Made by a program: the position numbers and the translations under genes
NCBI RefSeq assembly: GCF_001263415.1
Contig: NZ_LGTE01000007.1
Coordinates: 58,949 to 122,948, forward strand
Direction: 5' to 3'
Length of the DNA: 64,000 bases
DNA from: Thermincola ferriacetica
GTDB lineage: Bacteria; Bacillota; Thermincolia; Thermincolales; Thermincolaceae
The notes under the pieces: model-generated
Told to the model about the DNA's origin: nothing
The model's input: only the letters and a program-made list of their open reading frames with translations
Database searches by the model: none
Part shown: positions 1-8,311 of the stretch, one piece after another
Layout: each line of letters starts with the position of its first letter
Numbering within the stretch: position 1 is the first letter of the stretch

Positions 1-379
1 AAGGAGCCACCTTGCGGATAAAGTCACCGGCAATCCGCAAAGCATTGCTCTTACTGATCTTGGGCAGTTTTTGCCTGTTTCTTCCCATGAAAGGCTTAAA
101 GGAATAGTAATTGGTAATTTTTCCGTTGGAATCAATAGTTACGTTGACCTCGCCCAACCTGTTTTTACTGTCGCTCCAGTGCAGGTTAAACACAGTCCTG
201 TCATTTTGCTTGTTAATGTTGTAATTGAAGGTATCATATCCCTTGGCAATATTAAAAACAGATTTGGCAGTACTGATTGCCTGTTCCAGTTCCTTGTCGT
301 AGGCCGCTTCCGCCTGCAGAGGAAACAATAAGGTCACCAACATTACAAGCATCATACTAAACGCTAAACTCCTTTTCAT
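1..379 (-). CDS. Exported YcdB/YcdC-like domain protein (5' part, runs off the window)
   Basis: The first 126 codons of a minus-strand gene begin at ATG 377-379 behind an AGGGGGA ribosome binding site and continue past base 1. The N-terminus has a typical Sec signal: MKR, then a hydrophobic stretch rich in Leu, Met and Val, then an Ala-rich end (QAEA-A) at about residue 25. The mature part has alternating strands with a conserved-looking NLHWSD stretch and a segment of the type VTIDSNGKI, as in YcdB/YcdC repeat (PepSY-like) domains of Firmicutes surface proteins, where it is often joined to S-layer homology domains. The C-terminus is outside the window, so S-layer anchoring cannot be judged. 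Function is unknown; an extracellular or cell-wall protein is the best description. Confidence 0.7.
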   Translation of the reverse strand, partial: MKRSLAFSMMLVMLVTLLFPLQAEAAYDKELEQAISTAKSVFNIAKGYDTFNYNINKQNDRTVFNLHWSDSKNRLGEVNVTIDSNGKITNYYSFKPFMGRNRQKLPKISKSNALRIAGDFIRKVAP

Positions 380-504
380 CACAATCCCCCTTTCAAATTC
401 TTCCCTAATTTATGACGTAATTAACGGAAAAATGTTCCACTATAAATTATATTTTTTACTGCGTAAATCCTCTTCGGTCCGGAAATTTGACCCGGGTGTA
501 ACCA

Positions 505-539
505 TTTACCCTTACGCATCATAGTTTAGATTAGTTAAA
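505..539 (+). promoter_or_regulatory. Putative mntH promoter with overlapping DtxR/MntR-like operator
   Basis: TTTACC (505-510) and TAGATT (527-532) with 16-base spacing form a weak sigma-A promoter upstream of mntH. An AT-rich, roughly palindromic TTTAGATTAGTTAAA (525-539) covers the -10 element and resembles DtxR-family boxes. A repressor there would block transcription when manganese is plentiful, which fits the mntR gene just downstream of mntH. The match is loose, so this is an inference. Confidence 0.3.
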
Positions 540-606
540 AAACTTAGGGGCAGCTAAAAATTAAAACCTGAATACTGCCTGCAAGCCCAAAGGGGGTGTA
601 AAATTA

Positions 607-1929
607 TTGTCGTCCGGGCAAGCAAACGTAGAAACGGCGGTTACACATGACCTGACTTCCCGTTCAGGTCAACTGACAGAACATACCACGCCTCATGAGT
701 CTTATCAAATTATCAACCGCATTAAACAACTGCTTAAGTTCCTGGGACCGGCTTTTGTCGTCAGTGTTGCTTATATCGACCCGGGAAACTTTGCCACTAA
801 TATAAGCGGTGGCTCCAAATTTAATTACAACCTTTTATGGGTCATCCTTTGGAGCAACCTTATGGCTATCTTCCTGCAAACCATCTCGGCAAAATTAGGG
901 ATCGCTACAGGAAAAAACCTTCCTGCAATGTGTGCCCGGGTATTTTCCAGGAAAACTAACTGGTTTCTCTGGGTAGTTGCAGAATTGGCGGCGATGGCCA
1001 CCGATTTAGCGGAATTCCTGGGTGGAGCTTTGGGATTATTTCTGTTACTTAAAATACCTCTCGTGTATGCGGGCATGCTGACCGGTGTATTTACCTTTAT
1101 TATCACAAGTCTTGAAAAATACGGCCAGCGGGTAATTGAAGCTGTTATTGCAAGCCTTGTAGCAGTTATCTGCACTGCTTACGGCATAGAACTTTTTTTG
1201 GCCAAACCTAATTGGCCGGCCGTAGGAGTACATATGATTTTGCCTTCACTGCCGAACAGTGAGGCAGTGCTGGTAGCCACAGGTATGCTGGGCGCAACGG
1301 TAATGCCGCATGTTATTTATCTCCATTCCCAACTGGTCCAGTGCCGCAGAACCCCCGATACTGACGAGCAAAAGCTTGAGCACTTCAGATTGGAATGCAC
1401 CGACATCATGCTGGCCATGAATATCGTTTTTCTTGTGAATGCGGCTATGGTGGTAGTCTCTGCCGCCGTTTTTCATACCAAGGGCATACAAGTGGTCACG
1501 ATTCAGCAAGCTCACCGGTCACTGGCGCCATTGCTTGGGTCGTTATCCGCGGGAGCTTTTGGCATTGCCCTGTTGGCGTCAGGCCTTTCATCATCGGCAG
1601 TAGGAACTCTGGCCGGCCAGACTATTATGAACGGCTTTGTCGGGCTGCGTATACCACTGTTTATTCGCCGGTTTATAACTATGTTCCCGGCCATGGTTAT
1701 TATCGGACTGGGTATTAACCCCATGAAAGCGCTGGTGATCAGTCAGGTTATATTAAGCTTTGCCTTACCGGCCGCAATCATACCCCTCATGTTGATGACA
1801 AGTCGCCGGGATATTATGGGCGCTTTGGTCAATAAACCGCTGACCAATATTGTCGGGTGGATTATAACGGCCATAATTGTAGTCCTTAACGTCATCCTGC
1901 TTTACCTTACTTTCTCCGGCAACATATAA
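607..1929 (+). CDS. mntH: NRAMP-family divalent metal (Mn2+) transporter
   Basis: A 440-residue integral membrane protein with about 11 helices that imports Mn2+ (possibly Fe2+) by proton symport. The two metal-binding signatures of the NRAMP family are intact: DPGN at residues 58-61 in helix 1 and MPH at 233-235 in helix 6. The start is TTG, chosen because the strong AAGGGGGTG ribosome binding site lies just upstream; there is no better ATG. A long hydrophilic N-terminal tail of about 40 residues precedes the first helix. The gene is followed at once by an intrinsic terminator and then by a gene for an MntR-type repressor, which supports manganese as the substrate. Some NRAMP relatives carry Mg2+ or Al3+, but those lack the helix-6 Met, present here. 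Confidence 0.93.
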   Translation: MSSGQANVETAVTHDLTSRSGQLTEHTTPHESYQIINRIKQLLKFLGPAFVVSVAYIDPGNFATNISGGSKFNYNLLWVILWSNLMAIFLQTISAKLGIATGKNLPAMCARVFSRKTNWFLWVVAELAAMATDLAEFLGGALGLFLLLKIPLVYAGMLTGVFTFIITSLEKYGQRVIEAVIASLVAVICTAYGIELFLAKPNWPAVGVHMILPSLPNSEAVLVATGMLGATVMPHVIYLHSQLVQCRRTPDTDEQKLEHFRLECTDIMLAMNIVFLVNAAMVVVSAAVFHTKGIQVVTIQQAHRSLAPLLGSLSAGAFGIALLASGLSSSAVGTLAGQTIMNGFVGLRIPLFIRRFITMFPAMVIIGLGINPMKALVISQVILSFALPAAIIPLMLMTSRRDIMGALVNKPLTNIVGWIITAIIVVLNVILLYLTFSGNI

Positions 1930-1931
1930 AA

Positions 1932-1961
1932 AAAAGCTCCTTCCTGTTAAAGGAGCTTTTT
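1932..1961 (+). terminator. Intrinsic terminator after mntH
   Basis: A perfect stem AAAGCTCCTT / AAGGAGCTTT with a short loop and a U-rich tail directly follows the mntH stop codon. It separates mntH from the downstream regulator gene, which must have its own promoter; a TATAAT at 1992-1997 is a candidate -10. Confidence 0.85.
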
Positions 1962-2033
1962 GGGATGACTGCTATTTTCCACTCCACTGCATATAATGGT
2001 AAAAACCTTTTATTCTTTAAGTAGGTGGTTTAG

Positions 2034-2516
2034 TTGGACAACGAGTTTTATACCTTCCGGGAGTATATGAAACAGGCAGACTCCCAATTAACGGCTTCCA
2101 TGGAAGACTACCTGGAGATGATCTGCCGACTGTCCCGGGACAAAGGATATACACGGGTTAACGCCTTGGCAACGGCCCTTAACGTCCAGCCCCCTTCCGC
2201 TACCAAGATGGTACAAAAACTGGCCGACATAGGACTGATAAATTACGAAAAATACGGTATCATTACCCCTACCAAACAAGGGCAGCAAATCGGCAATACG
2301 TTATTGGAACGCCACAAGACGATAGAAAATTTTCTAAGGCTGCTGGGCCTAAAAAAGGGCGTCCTTGAAGAAACCGAAAAGATTGAACACACTGTTAGCT
2401 CACAGACATTGGAACACCTGGCTACTTTTGTTAACTTTCTAAAAACCAGGCCGGAAATAATAGAAAATTACAATACATTCCAAAAACGCCTAAAAATAAA
2501 CAAAGAAAATGAATAA
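2034..2516 (+). CDS. mntR: Manganese-responsive DtxR-family repressor
   Basis: A 160-residue DtxR/MntR-type regulator: winged helix-turn-helix (about residues 20-80) followed by a helical metal-binding and dimerisation domain; the SH3-like third domain of DtxR/IdeR is absent, as in MntR. All six ligands of the Bacillus MntR manganese sites can be matched: Asp25 and Glu28 in the SMEDYLE helix, His94, and Glu115, Glu118 and His119 in TEKIEH. The Asp at the first ligand position favours Mn2+ over Fe2+ sensing. The start is TTG 2034 behind AGGTGG. It probably represses mntH immediately upstream. It has about 17 residues more than B. subtilis MntR before the first helix. Confidence 0.9.
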   Translation: MDNEFYTFREYMKQADSQLTASMEDYLEMICRLSRDKGYTRVNALATALNVQPPSATKMVQKLADIGLINYEKYGIITPTKQGQQIGNTLLERHKTIENFLRLLGLKKGVLEETEKIEHTVSSQTLEHLATFVNFLKTRPEIIENYNTFQKRLKINKENE

Positions 2517-2526
2517 CAGCAAATTA

Positions 2527-3243
2527 TCACTTTTTCACGCTCTGGCCCAGATAAGCTTTCTTAATCTCGTCATTGGCCAGCAGTTCTTTACCCGTTCCTT
2601 GCATGGTTATTCGTCCCGTCTCAATAACATATCCGACGTCTGCAATATGCAGGGCCGCGTTGGCATTTTGTTCAATTAACAAAATGGTAACTCCCTGCCT
2701 GTGAATTTCCCTGATTATGTTAAAGATGTCTTTAACCACCAGAGGCGCAAGCCCTAAGGACGGTTCGTCCATCATCAGGACCTTGGGCCGGGACATAAGG
2801 GCCCGCCCCACAGCTAACATTTGCTGTTCCCCACCGGACAAAGTGCCGGCTGACTGCCACAGTCGTTCCTTAAGCCTGGGGAACAGACTATATATCCAAT
2901 CCAGGTCTTTTTCAATTTCCCTGTGATCTTTTCTTGAGTAAGCGCCCAACTTTAAGTTTTCCAAAACAGACAGGTTCGGAAATACCCGCCGTCCTTCCGG
3001 CACCAACGTTATGCCGTAATTAACCATTTCATAGGGTTTCTTAGCAAGAAGGTCTACTCCGTTATAGGTAATAGTTCCGCTCTTCGGTTTTACATGCCCT
3101 ATTATAGTCCTGAGCAGCGTGCTTTTTCCGGCGCCATTAGCCCCTACCAGGGTAACAATTCTGCCTTCCTCAACCTCCAGGGTGACTCCTTTTAATGCTT
3201 CAATTCCACCGTACGCAACAACCAGGTTCTCTATTTTAAGCAT
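2527..3243 (-). CDS. livF: Branched-chain amino acid ABC importer, ATPase LivF
   Basis: A 238-residue ABC ATPase, last gene of a five-gene importer operon. Walker A GANGAGKST lies at 34-42, the LSGGEQ signature at 135-140 and Walker B MMDEPSLGL ending near 165; the DEPSLGLAPLVV form is typical of LivF rather than LivG. It powers uptake of leucine/isoleucine/valine or related amino acids or amides by the LivH-LivM channel, as a partner of LivG at the inner face of the membrane. It overlaps the end of livG by 8 bases, so translation is probably coupled. No terminator is evident between its stop and the convergent mntR gene 10 bases away. Confidence 0.92.
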   Translation of the reverse strand: MLKIENLVVAYGGIEALKGVTLEVEEGRIVTLVGANGAGKSTLLRTIIGHVKPKSGTITYNGVDLLAKKPYEMVNYGITLVPEGRRVFPNLSVLENLKLGAYSRKDHREIEKDLDWIYSLFPRLKERLWQSAGTLSGGEQQMLAVGRALMSRPKVLMMDEPSLGLAPLVVKDIFNIIREIHRQGVTILLIEQNANAALHIADVGYVIETGRITMQGTGKELLANDEIKKAYLGQSVKK

Positions 3244-4006
3244 TCTCAGCCACCCCCAGGTATGCTTCTATAACTTTCCGGTTATTCTGAATTTCACTTG
3301 GCGCCCCCTCAGCTATGGTAACACCATAATCTAAAACGTAAATGCGGTCCGAAATTCCCATCACTACTTCCATGTGATGCTCAATCATAAATATGGTTAA
3401 GCCAAATTCCTTCTGAATTTCCCTGATGAAATGGGTTAAATCCTCAGTTTCCCTTGGGTTCATACCGGCCGCCGGTTCATCCAACAAAAGTATCTCCGGA
3501 TCAGTGGCCAGAGCCCGCGCTATCTCCAGCTTTCTTTGCATGCCGTAAGGAAGGGAACTGGCTTTTTCATTTTGCACATTTACAAGTCCGGTCTTTTCCA
3601 GTAAGGCAATAGATTTTTTCCGCATTTCTTTCTCTTCCCGTCTATACCGCGGAAATCTAAAAACAGCCTCTAGAAAGTTCGACCTGATATGCAGGTGATT
3701 GGCTATAAGGACATTATCCATTACACTCAGATCTTTAAAAAGTCTTATGTTCTGAAAAGTCCGGGCAATGCCCAATTTTGTTATCTGGTCGGGCCGCATA
3801 CCTGTAATGTTTTCATCTTTAAAAAATATTGCGCCCTGCGTGGGTTTATAGACACCCGTAATCATGTTGAAGGCAGTTGTTTTTCCGGCGCCGTTGGGGC
3901 CAATGAGAGCAACTATTTCACCCTGGTTCAGGCACAGGTTGAAATCATTCACGGCCGTCAAACCGCCAAACTGCATAGTCGCATGTTCTGTCCGCAGCAC
4001 TTCCAT
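3236..4006 (-). CDS. livG: Branched-chain amino acid ABC importer, ATPase LivG
   Basis: A 256-residue ABC ATPase with Walker A GPNGAGKTT at 36-44 and Walker B LLLDEPAAGMNP around 173-184. The signature motif is the degenerate YGMQRKLEIARA (about 154-165) that is characteristic of LivG, in place of LSGGQ. It forms the heterodimeric ATPase with LivF. The ATG at 4004-4006 follows directly on the livM stop codon with no spacer, and its end overlaps livF, so the four membrane-complex genes are translated as one block. Confidence 0.92.
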   Translation of the reverse strand: MEVLRTEHATMQFGGLTAVNDFNLCLNQGEIVALIGPNGAGKTTAFNMITGVYKPTQGAIFFKDENITGMRPDQITKLGIARTFQNIRLFKDLSVMDNVLIANHLHIRSNFLEAVFRFPRYRREEKEMRKKSIALLEKTGLVNVQNEKASSLPYGMQRKLEIARALATDPEILLLDEPAAGMNPRETEDLTHFIREIQKEFGLTIFMIEHHMEVVMGISDRIYVLDYGVTIAEGAPSEIQNNRKVIEAYLGVAENA

Positions 4007-5059
4007 CTAATTGCTCCCTCCCCCGGCCGCCGGTTTCTTTTGCAGCCTGTCGAAAAGTTTATCCCAGGTAAACTCATTGGTGCCCATAATTCCCTGCCGG
4101 AAGAACAACACTACGACCATTAACAGGGCTGAAAAAACTACCATCCGTAGACCAGGAATTCCCGGGACGTAAAGGCTGCCTATAGTAATCGATTCATCGA
4201 GAAACCGCAAAGCTTCACCGGCAATGGTAATAATAAAAGCGGAAATTATGCTACCGGTTATACTGCCCATACCTCCAAGAATGATAATCAGGAGTATGTT
4301 AAAGGTGAGAAAAAACCTGAACATCAGCGGGTCAACCGTTCCCAGCAAATTGCCTAACAAACCGCCGCCAATGCCGGCAAAGAAAGCTCCTATGGTAAAA
4401 GATAAAACTTTATGCCTGAAGATGTTAATACCCATACTTTCCGCGGCAATTTCATCTTCTCTGATGGCTTTCAACGCTCTTCCGAAACTGCTGTTAATCA
4501 GGGAGCCGATAAGGATAACGGTGATAACGGCAATACCGAAACTCCACCAAAGGTTAGTGGTTACCGGAATGCCTTTTAAGCCCAACGCACCGTTAGTGAG
4601 GCTTTGGGTATTGGTAAATATAACCCTGATTATTTCAGCAAATCCAAGCGTAGCTATAGCCAAATAATCCCCTTTCAGCCTCAGCGCCGGAGCGCCAATT
4701 AAAAAACCGACCAGTGCCGATAAAACGCCGGCAATTAAAAGCGCCGGTAAAAACGGCAAGGTAATGGAATCCAAAGGCTTAATTAAAGGCGCCATAAAAA
4801 AATTCTGCGCTTTTACCAATGGCGGCATAGTCAAAAGGGCAGTAGTATATGCACCCACAGCCATGAAGCCGGCGTGACCCAGAGAAAACAAGCCGGTAAA
4901 CCCGTTAACCAAGTTCATGCTCAGGGCAAGAATGACATAAATGGCACAGAGATTCAGGATACGAACTTTATAGGAGTCGAGGTAAGCATCAGCAAAATAA
5001 ACAAAGACAAATAACAATATTAACGATACAAGGGTCAATATCAAATCCCGCTTTTTCAA
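4007..5059 (-). CDS. livM: Branched-chain amino acid ABC importer, permease LivM
   Basis: A 350-residue polytopic membrane protein of the LivH/LivM permease family. It has the family landmarks AIYVILALSMNLVNGFTGLFSLGHAGF near the N-terminus, GDYLAIATLGFAEIIRV in the middle, and ALKAIREDEIAAESMGIN in the cytoplasmic EAA-like loop that contacts the ATPases. It pairs with LivH to make the translocation pathway. A loop of about 35 residues rich in Pro and Phe between helices 3 and 4 is slightly longer than in E. coli LivM. It is 4 bases from the livH stop. Confidence 0.92.
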   Translation of the reverse strand: MKKRDLILTLVSLILLFVFVYFADAYLDSYKVRILNLCAIYVILALSMNLVNGFTGLFSLGHAGFMAVGAYTTALLTMPPLVKAQNFFMAPLIKPLDSITLPFLPALLIAGVLSALVGFLIGAPALRLKGDYLAIATLGFAEIIRVIFTNTQSLTNGALGLKGIPVTTNLWWSFGIAVITVILIGSLINSSFGRALKAIREDEIAAESMGINIFRHKVLSFTIGAFFAGIGGGLLGNLLGTVDPLMFRFFLTFNILLIIILGGMGSITGSIISAFIITIAGEALRFLDESITIGSLYVPGIPGLRMVVFSALLMVVVLFFRQGIMGTNEFTWDKLFDRLQKKPAAGGGSN

Positions 5060-5063
5060 AGTT

Positions 5064-5957
5064 CTACACCTTCTCCGCTATTTTTTCGCCCAGAATACCG
5101 GTAGGCCTGAACAGAAGTATTAGAATAAGCAAAACAAAGGCAAAGGCATCCCTGTACCCGGTAAGTTCGGGAAGAAAAGCTACCAGCATGATTTCACCAA
5201 TTCCTAATACAAAGCCGCCTATCACAGCTCCCTTTATGTCCCCTATGCCCCCTATAACCGCTGCAATAAAGGCCTTTAGGCCGGGCATTACTCCTAAAAG
5301 GGGAATAATTTGGGGAAACTTCAACCCCCACATGATACCGCCGACAGCAGCCAACATGGAACCAATACAGAAAGTAAGAGATATTACCTTGTTCACGTTG
5401 ACCCCCATAATGGCTGCGGTCTCATAATCCTTTGCCACAGCCCTCATGGCCATACCGGCTTTAGTGTTGTGAACCAAATACAGAAGAGCAATCAAGAGCC
5501 CAATGGTGACAACAGGGATAACAAAAGTCAGGTTTTGTATTGAAATGCTTCCTATGTGGACAACATCAGTAAGAACCCGGGGAGTTGGAAAAGCCTTTGG
5601 CCTGCCGCCAAAAATCACCACGGCCAGGTTCTCAAGCAAGAAGGAGGCACCGATAGCCGATATAAGTATTGATATCTTAGGGGCATCCCGCAGGGGCCTG
5701 TATGCCCCTGCCTCCAGCATCATACCCAGAATCCCTGTCAGGACAATGGCCAGGAGGAACGAAAGGTACCAGGGAAGAGTAAATACGGCAATTCCGTAAA
5801 AGGCAAAATAAGTCCCCATCATAAAAATATCGCCATGGGCAAAATTTATTAGCCTTAAGATACCGTAAACCATTGTATAACCAATTGCTACCAGAGCATA
5901 TAAACTGCCAAGGGAAATTCCGTTGGCCAGGTGCTGCAAGAATGTGCCCAAGCTCAT
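5064..5957 (-). CDS. livH: Branched-chain amino acid ABC importer, permease LivH
   Basis: A 297-residue permease with about eight membrane helices. Conserved LivH landmarks include GSLYALVAIGYTMVYGILRLINFAHGD near residues 16-42 and MRAVAKDYETAAIMGVNV in the ATPase-facing loop. Start ATG at 5955-5957 behind AGGTGG. A 10-bp hairpin in the 128-base gap to the substrate-binding protein gene upstream probably adjusts the ratio of binding protein to channel. Confidence 0.92.
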   Translation of the reverse strand: MSLGTFLQHLANGISLGSLYALVAIGYTMVYGILRLINFAHGDIFMMGTYFAFYGIAVFTLPWYLSFLLAIVLTGILGMMLEAGAYRPLRDAPKISILISAIGASFLLENLAVVIFGGRPKAFPTPRVLTDVVHIGSISIQNLTFVIPVVTIGLLIALLYLVHNTKAGMAMRAVAKDYETAAIMGVNVNKVISLTFCIGSMLAAVGGIMWGLKFPQIIPLLGVMPGLKAFIAAVIGGIGDIKGAVIGGFVLGIGEIMLVAFLPELTGYRDAFAFVLLILILLFRPTGILGEKIAEKV

Positions 5958-6046
5958 TTAATAACCACCTCAAAGTATTCATTAAGAACAAAGGTCTTTA
6001 TCAAAGCCACAAGGAAACTTTTGTTGATATATTCCCTGAACATTAA

Positions 6047-6071
6047 GATACGCTTCCCAACGAAGCGTATC
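6047..6071 (-). terminator. Intercistronic hairpin between livK and livH
   Basis: A perfect 10-bp stem GATACGCTTC / GAAGCGTATC with loop CCAAC lies between the binding-protein gene and livH. On the minus strand it is followed by UUAAUG, a poor U-tract, so it is more likely a partial terminator or mRNA-stabilising hairpin that leaves excess livK message. On the plus strand it has a better T-run (ATTTTTTG). Confidence 0.6.
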
Positions 6072-6085
6072 ATTTTTTGCTTTAT

Positions 6086-7258
6086 TTAATTTGCTCCAAC
6101 AACATTGAGGTAAGTAAATTTACCGCCTTTGACTTCTTTGATAACCGCATCCTTAATTGCGTTCCTGTTTTCGTCCAGGGTGATTACTCCTGCAGCGCCA
6201 GGGAAATCTTTTGTCTTGGCCAGTTCATCCCTGATCTTTACAGGATCAGGTGACCCTGCCTTCTTAATAGCATCTAGAATCAGGATGTAAGCATCGTAAC
6301 CCAGGGCGGCAGCAGCAGACGGTTCTTTATCCCCATATTCTTTTTTGTATTCGGCCAGGAATTTTTCAGATTCCTTGGTAATTGGTTTTTCGGAAGTGAA
6401 GAAGGTTGAGAAGGTAGCGCCTTCTACCGCTTCCTTACCAATATCAATAAACTCTGGAGTTTCCCAGGTATCGCCACCGATAAACGGAGCTTTGATACCC
6501 AATTGTCTGGCCTGCTTGATAATCAGGGCAGACTCGGTAAAGTTACCGGGCGCAAAAATTACATCGGGGTTCTTTGCCTTGATATTGGTCAGTTGAGCGG
6601 TAAAATCCTGGTCCCCTGTGTTATAATTGGACACAGCAACAATGGCATTTTCGTCACCGGTCAGTTCCTTGAAGGCATCTGTGAAAAATTTAGCCAGGCC
6701 CACGGAGTAATCGTTGGAAACCTCCTGAATGATGGCCACTTTTTTGGCCTTTAGCTTATTATAAGCATAGTTAGCCATAACTTTACCCTGGAACGGGTCG
6801 ATAAAACAAACCCGGAAGTAATAGTCATTACCCTGCGTAACCAGCGGGTTGGTAGCAGTAGCAGCCACAGCGGGAACCTGAGCATTCTTTACTACGTCCC
6901 CGGCAGCCATACTTAACGAACTTCCCCAACTACCGATGATTGCTGATACTTTTTCATTTTCCACCAACCTGGAAGCAGCGCTGGCAGACTCTACTTTGTC
7001 CGACTTGTTGTCTACAATTACCAGTTCCACTTTTTTGCCCAAGACAGTGGGATACAGCTTGTTAGCCAGTTTGATACCCTCTACCTCTAACGCTCCGCCG
7101 GCAGCATTAGCCCCGGTCATCGGTTCCAGAACACCGATTTTGATAACACTAGAATCATTGGAGCCATTCCCACTGCTAGCCTTATTGCCGCTGCAACCGG
7201 TAAAAACGAAAGAAACCAATAGGATTAAAGATAATACGGTCGCAAGTTTTTTCTTCAA
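6086..7258 (-). CDS. livK: Amino-acid ABC importer substrate-binding lipoprotein
   Basis: A 390-residue lipoprotein of the LivK/type I periplasmic-binding fold. The signal peptide ends in the lipobox VFTGC (Cys about residue 22), so it is anchored to the outer face of the membrane. The mature protein opens with IKIGVLEPMTGANAAGG, the canonical start of leucine-type receptors, and holds EVSNDYSVGLAKFF and GGDTWETPEF hinge regions. Start is TTG 7258 behind AGGGGGAAG. It captures the ligand for LivHMGF; whether that is Leu/Ile/Val or another amino acid cannot be told from sequence alone. Confidence 0.9.
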   Translation of the reverse strand: MKKKLATVLSLILLVSFVFTGCSGNKASSGNGSNDSSVIKIGVLEPMTGANAAGGALEVEGIKLANKLYPTVLGKKVELVIVDNKSDKVESASAASRLVENEKVSAIIGSWGSSLSMAAGDVVKNAQVPAVAATATNPLVTQGNDYYFRVCFIDPFQGKVMANYAYNKLKAKKVAIIQEVSNDYSVGLAKFFTDAFKELTGDENAIVAVSNYNTGDQDFTAQLTNIKAKNPDVIFAPGNFTESALIIKQARQLGIKAPFIGGDTWETPEFIDIGKEAVEGATFSTFFTSEKPITKESEKFLAEYKKEYGDKEPSAAAALGYDAYILILDAIKKAGSPDPVKIRDELAKTKDFPGAAGVITLDENRNAIKDAVIKEVKGGKFTYLNVVGAN

Positions 7259-7327
7259 CTTTTGCTTCCCCCTTATTGTGATTTGTTGGTAAAATGTTGG
7301 TTCACCCCACTGTATATGTATAATCTA

Positions 7328-7357
7328 AGTATATTTTAGGCTGCGCGGGCTTGTCAA
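7328..7357 (-). promoter_or_regulatory. Sigma-A promoter of the liv operon
   Basis: On the minus strand, consensus TTGACA (7352-7357) and TATACT (7328-7333) are separated by 18 bases, about 70 bases upstream of the livK start. The leader is too short for a T-box. Confidence 0.6.
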
Positions 7358-7403
7358 CAAAAATCTGCCCTACATCGACGTTTTTCGACTTTTTACCTTA
7401 TTG

Positions 7404-8066
7404 TTAAGTTTTGGACACTATAGCCACGCTATTGCTTGCGCCTATGCGGTTGGCCCCGGCTTTGACCATGGCTGCGGCATCTTCGTAAGTTTTTATCCCG
7501 CCGGAAGCTTTTACTCCCAACTCCGGACCCACTATTTCCCGCATCAGCCTGACATGCTCAACCGTTGCGCCTCCAGCACCAAAACCTGTGGATGTTTTTA
7601 CAAAATCCAGACCTGTCAGACGGGCCAGTTGACAAACCCGGATAATCTGCTCATTAGTCAAGTAACAGGTTTCCAGGATAACTTTAATAACGATTTGCCC
7701 TTCATGCCTGGAACGTAGCTCCACAAACCGTTCCATTTCCTCCCTTACCGAAGTGTATCTTCCATTCAAAACATCACTGATATTTAAAACATAATCAAGC
7801 TCATTGGCGCCAAGACCTACCGCCTTTTCAGCCTCATATATTTTTGTTTCGGTCGTGTTGGCTCCCAACGGGAAACCAATTACTGTACATGCTTTTATCC
7901 CACTGCCCCGCAAAAGCTCACTGACCATAGGGAGATAACACGGGTTTACACATACAGAAGCAAAACCAAATTTTTTAGCTTCGTCGCAAACCTGCCTCAC
8001 CCGGTCATCAGTAATATTTGGTTTTAATATGGTATGGTCAATCATTTTAGCCAGATCAATTTGCAT
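7404..8066 (-). CDS. deoC: Deoxyribose-phosphate aldolase
   Basis: A 220-residue class I aldolase that cleaves 2-deoxyribose 5-phosphate to glyceraldehyde 3-phosphate and acetaldehyde in deoxynucleoside breakdown. The Schiff-base lysine is Lys157 in FVKTSTGFG and the second catalytic lysine Lys186 in VKASGGIK; Asp91 in ELDYVLN matches the proton-relay Asp. Length is normal for the family. Start ATG behind GGGAGA. It stands alone here, without the usual deoD, pdp or cdd neighbours. It is probably transcribed separately from liv, whose promoter lies between them. Confidence 0.95.
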   Translation of the reverse strand: MQIDLAKMIDHTILKPNITDDRVRQVCDEAKKFGFASVCVNPCYLPMVSELLRGSGIKACTVIGFPLGANTTETKIYEAEKAVGLGANELDYVLNISDVLNGRYTSVREEMERFVELRSRHEGQIVIKVILETCYLTNEQIIRVCQLARLTGLDFVKTSTGFGAGGATVEHVRLMREIVGPELGVKASGGIKTYEDAAAMVKAGANRIGASNSVAIVSKT

Positions 8067-8119
8067 GGCCCAAATCTCCCTTCATTTTTGAATTTATGCA
8101 TAAGGCTTAAAAACATTTT

Positions 8120-8160
8120 ACCACAGAGGGCGCAGAGAGCACAGAGGGACCACAGAGGGA
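8120..8160. repeat. Short tandem CACAGAGGG repeat
   Basis: Three near-copies of CCACAGAGGG / GCACAGAGGG lie in the deoC-galU gap, with a weaker GCGCAGAGAG between them. Such ACCACAGAGG strings are scattered in many bacterial genomes with no known role. A related CAGAGCACAGAGGG occurs inside the ssrA region near 27525. Confidence 0.5.
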
Positions 8161-8203
8161 AAAGCAAACAGGCAAACTAAGGGCGCAAGTCCAGATATAA
8201 TAT

Positions 8204-8308
8204 AAAGTCCAAATTACCGCTAGGCGATAAGGCCCGGAACGATTGAAACAACGCAGACAGTCATATCAATCGTTCCGGGCCTGAGCCGTTAACCGGTAAT
8301 TTGGACTT
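8204..8308 (-). terminator. Large two-stem palindrome ending the trehalose-galU operon
   Basis: Outer arms 8204-8218 and 8294-8308 (AAGTCCAAATTACCG and complement) match perfectly over 15 bp; inner arms 8231-8246 and 8266-8281 (GGCCCGGAACGATTGA and complement) match perfectly over 16 bp, with a 19-base loop. The palindrome begins 3 bases after the galU stop and is followed on the minus strand by a T-rich stretch. It may serve as terminator or be a small palindromic element: its outer-arm core recurs at 17121-17184. Confidence 0.7.
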
Positions 8309-8311
8309 AAT

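Noticed and set aside
71..331. 86-codon plus-strand frame at the left edge
   Set aside because: It lies opposite a minus-strand gene with signal peptide and ribosome binding site.
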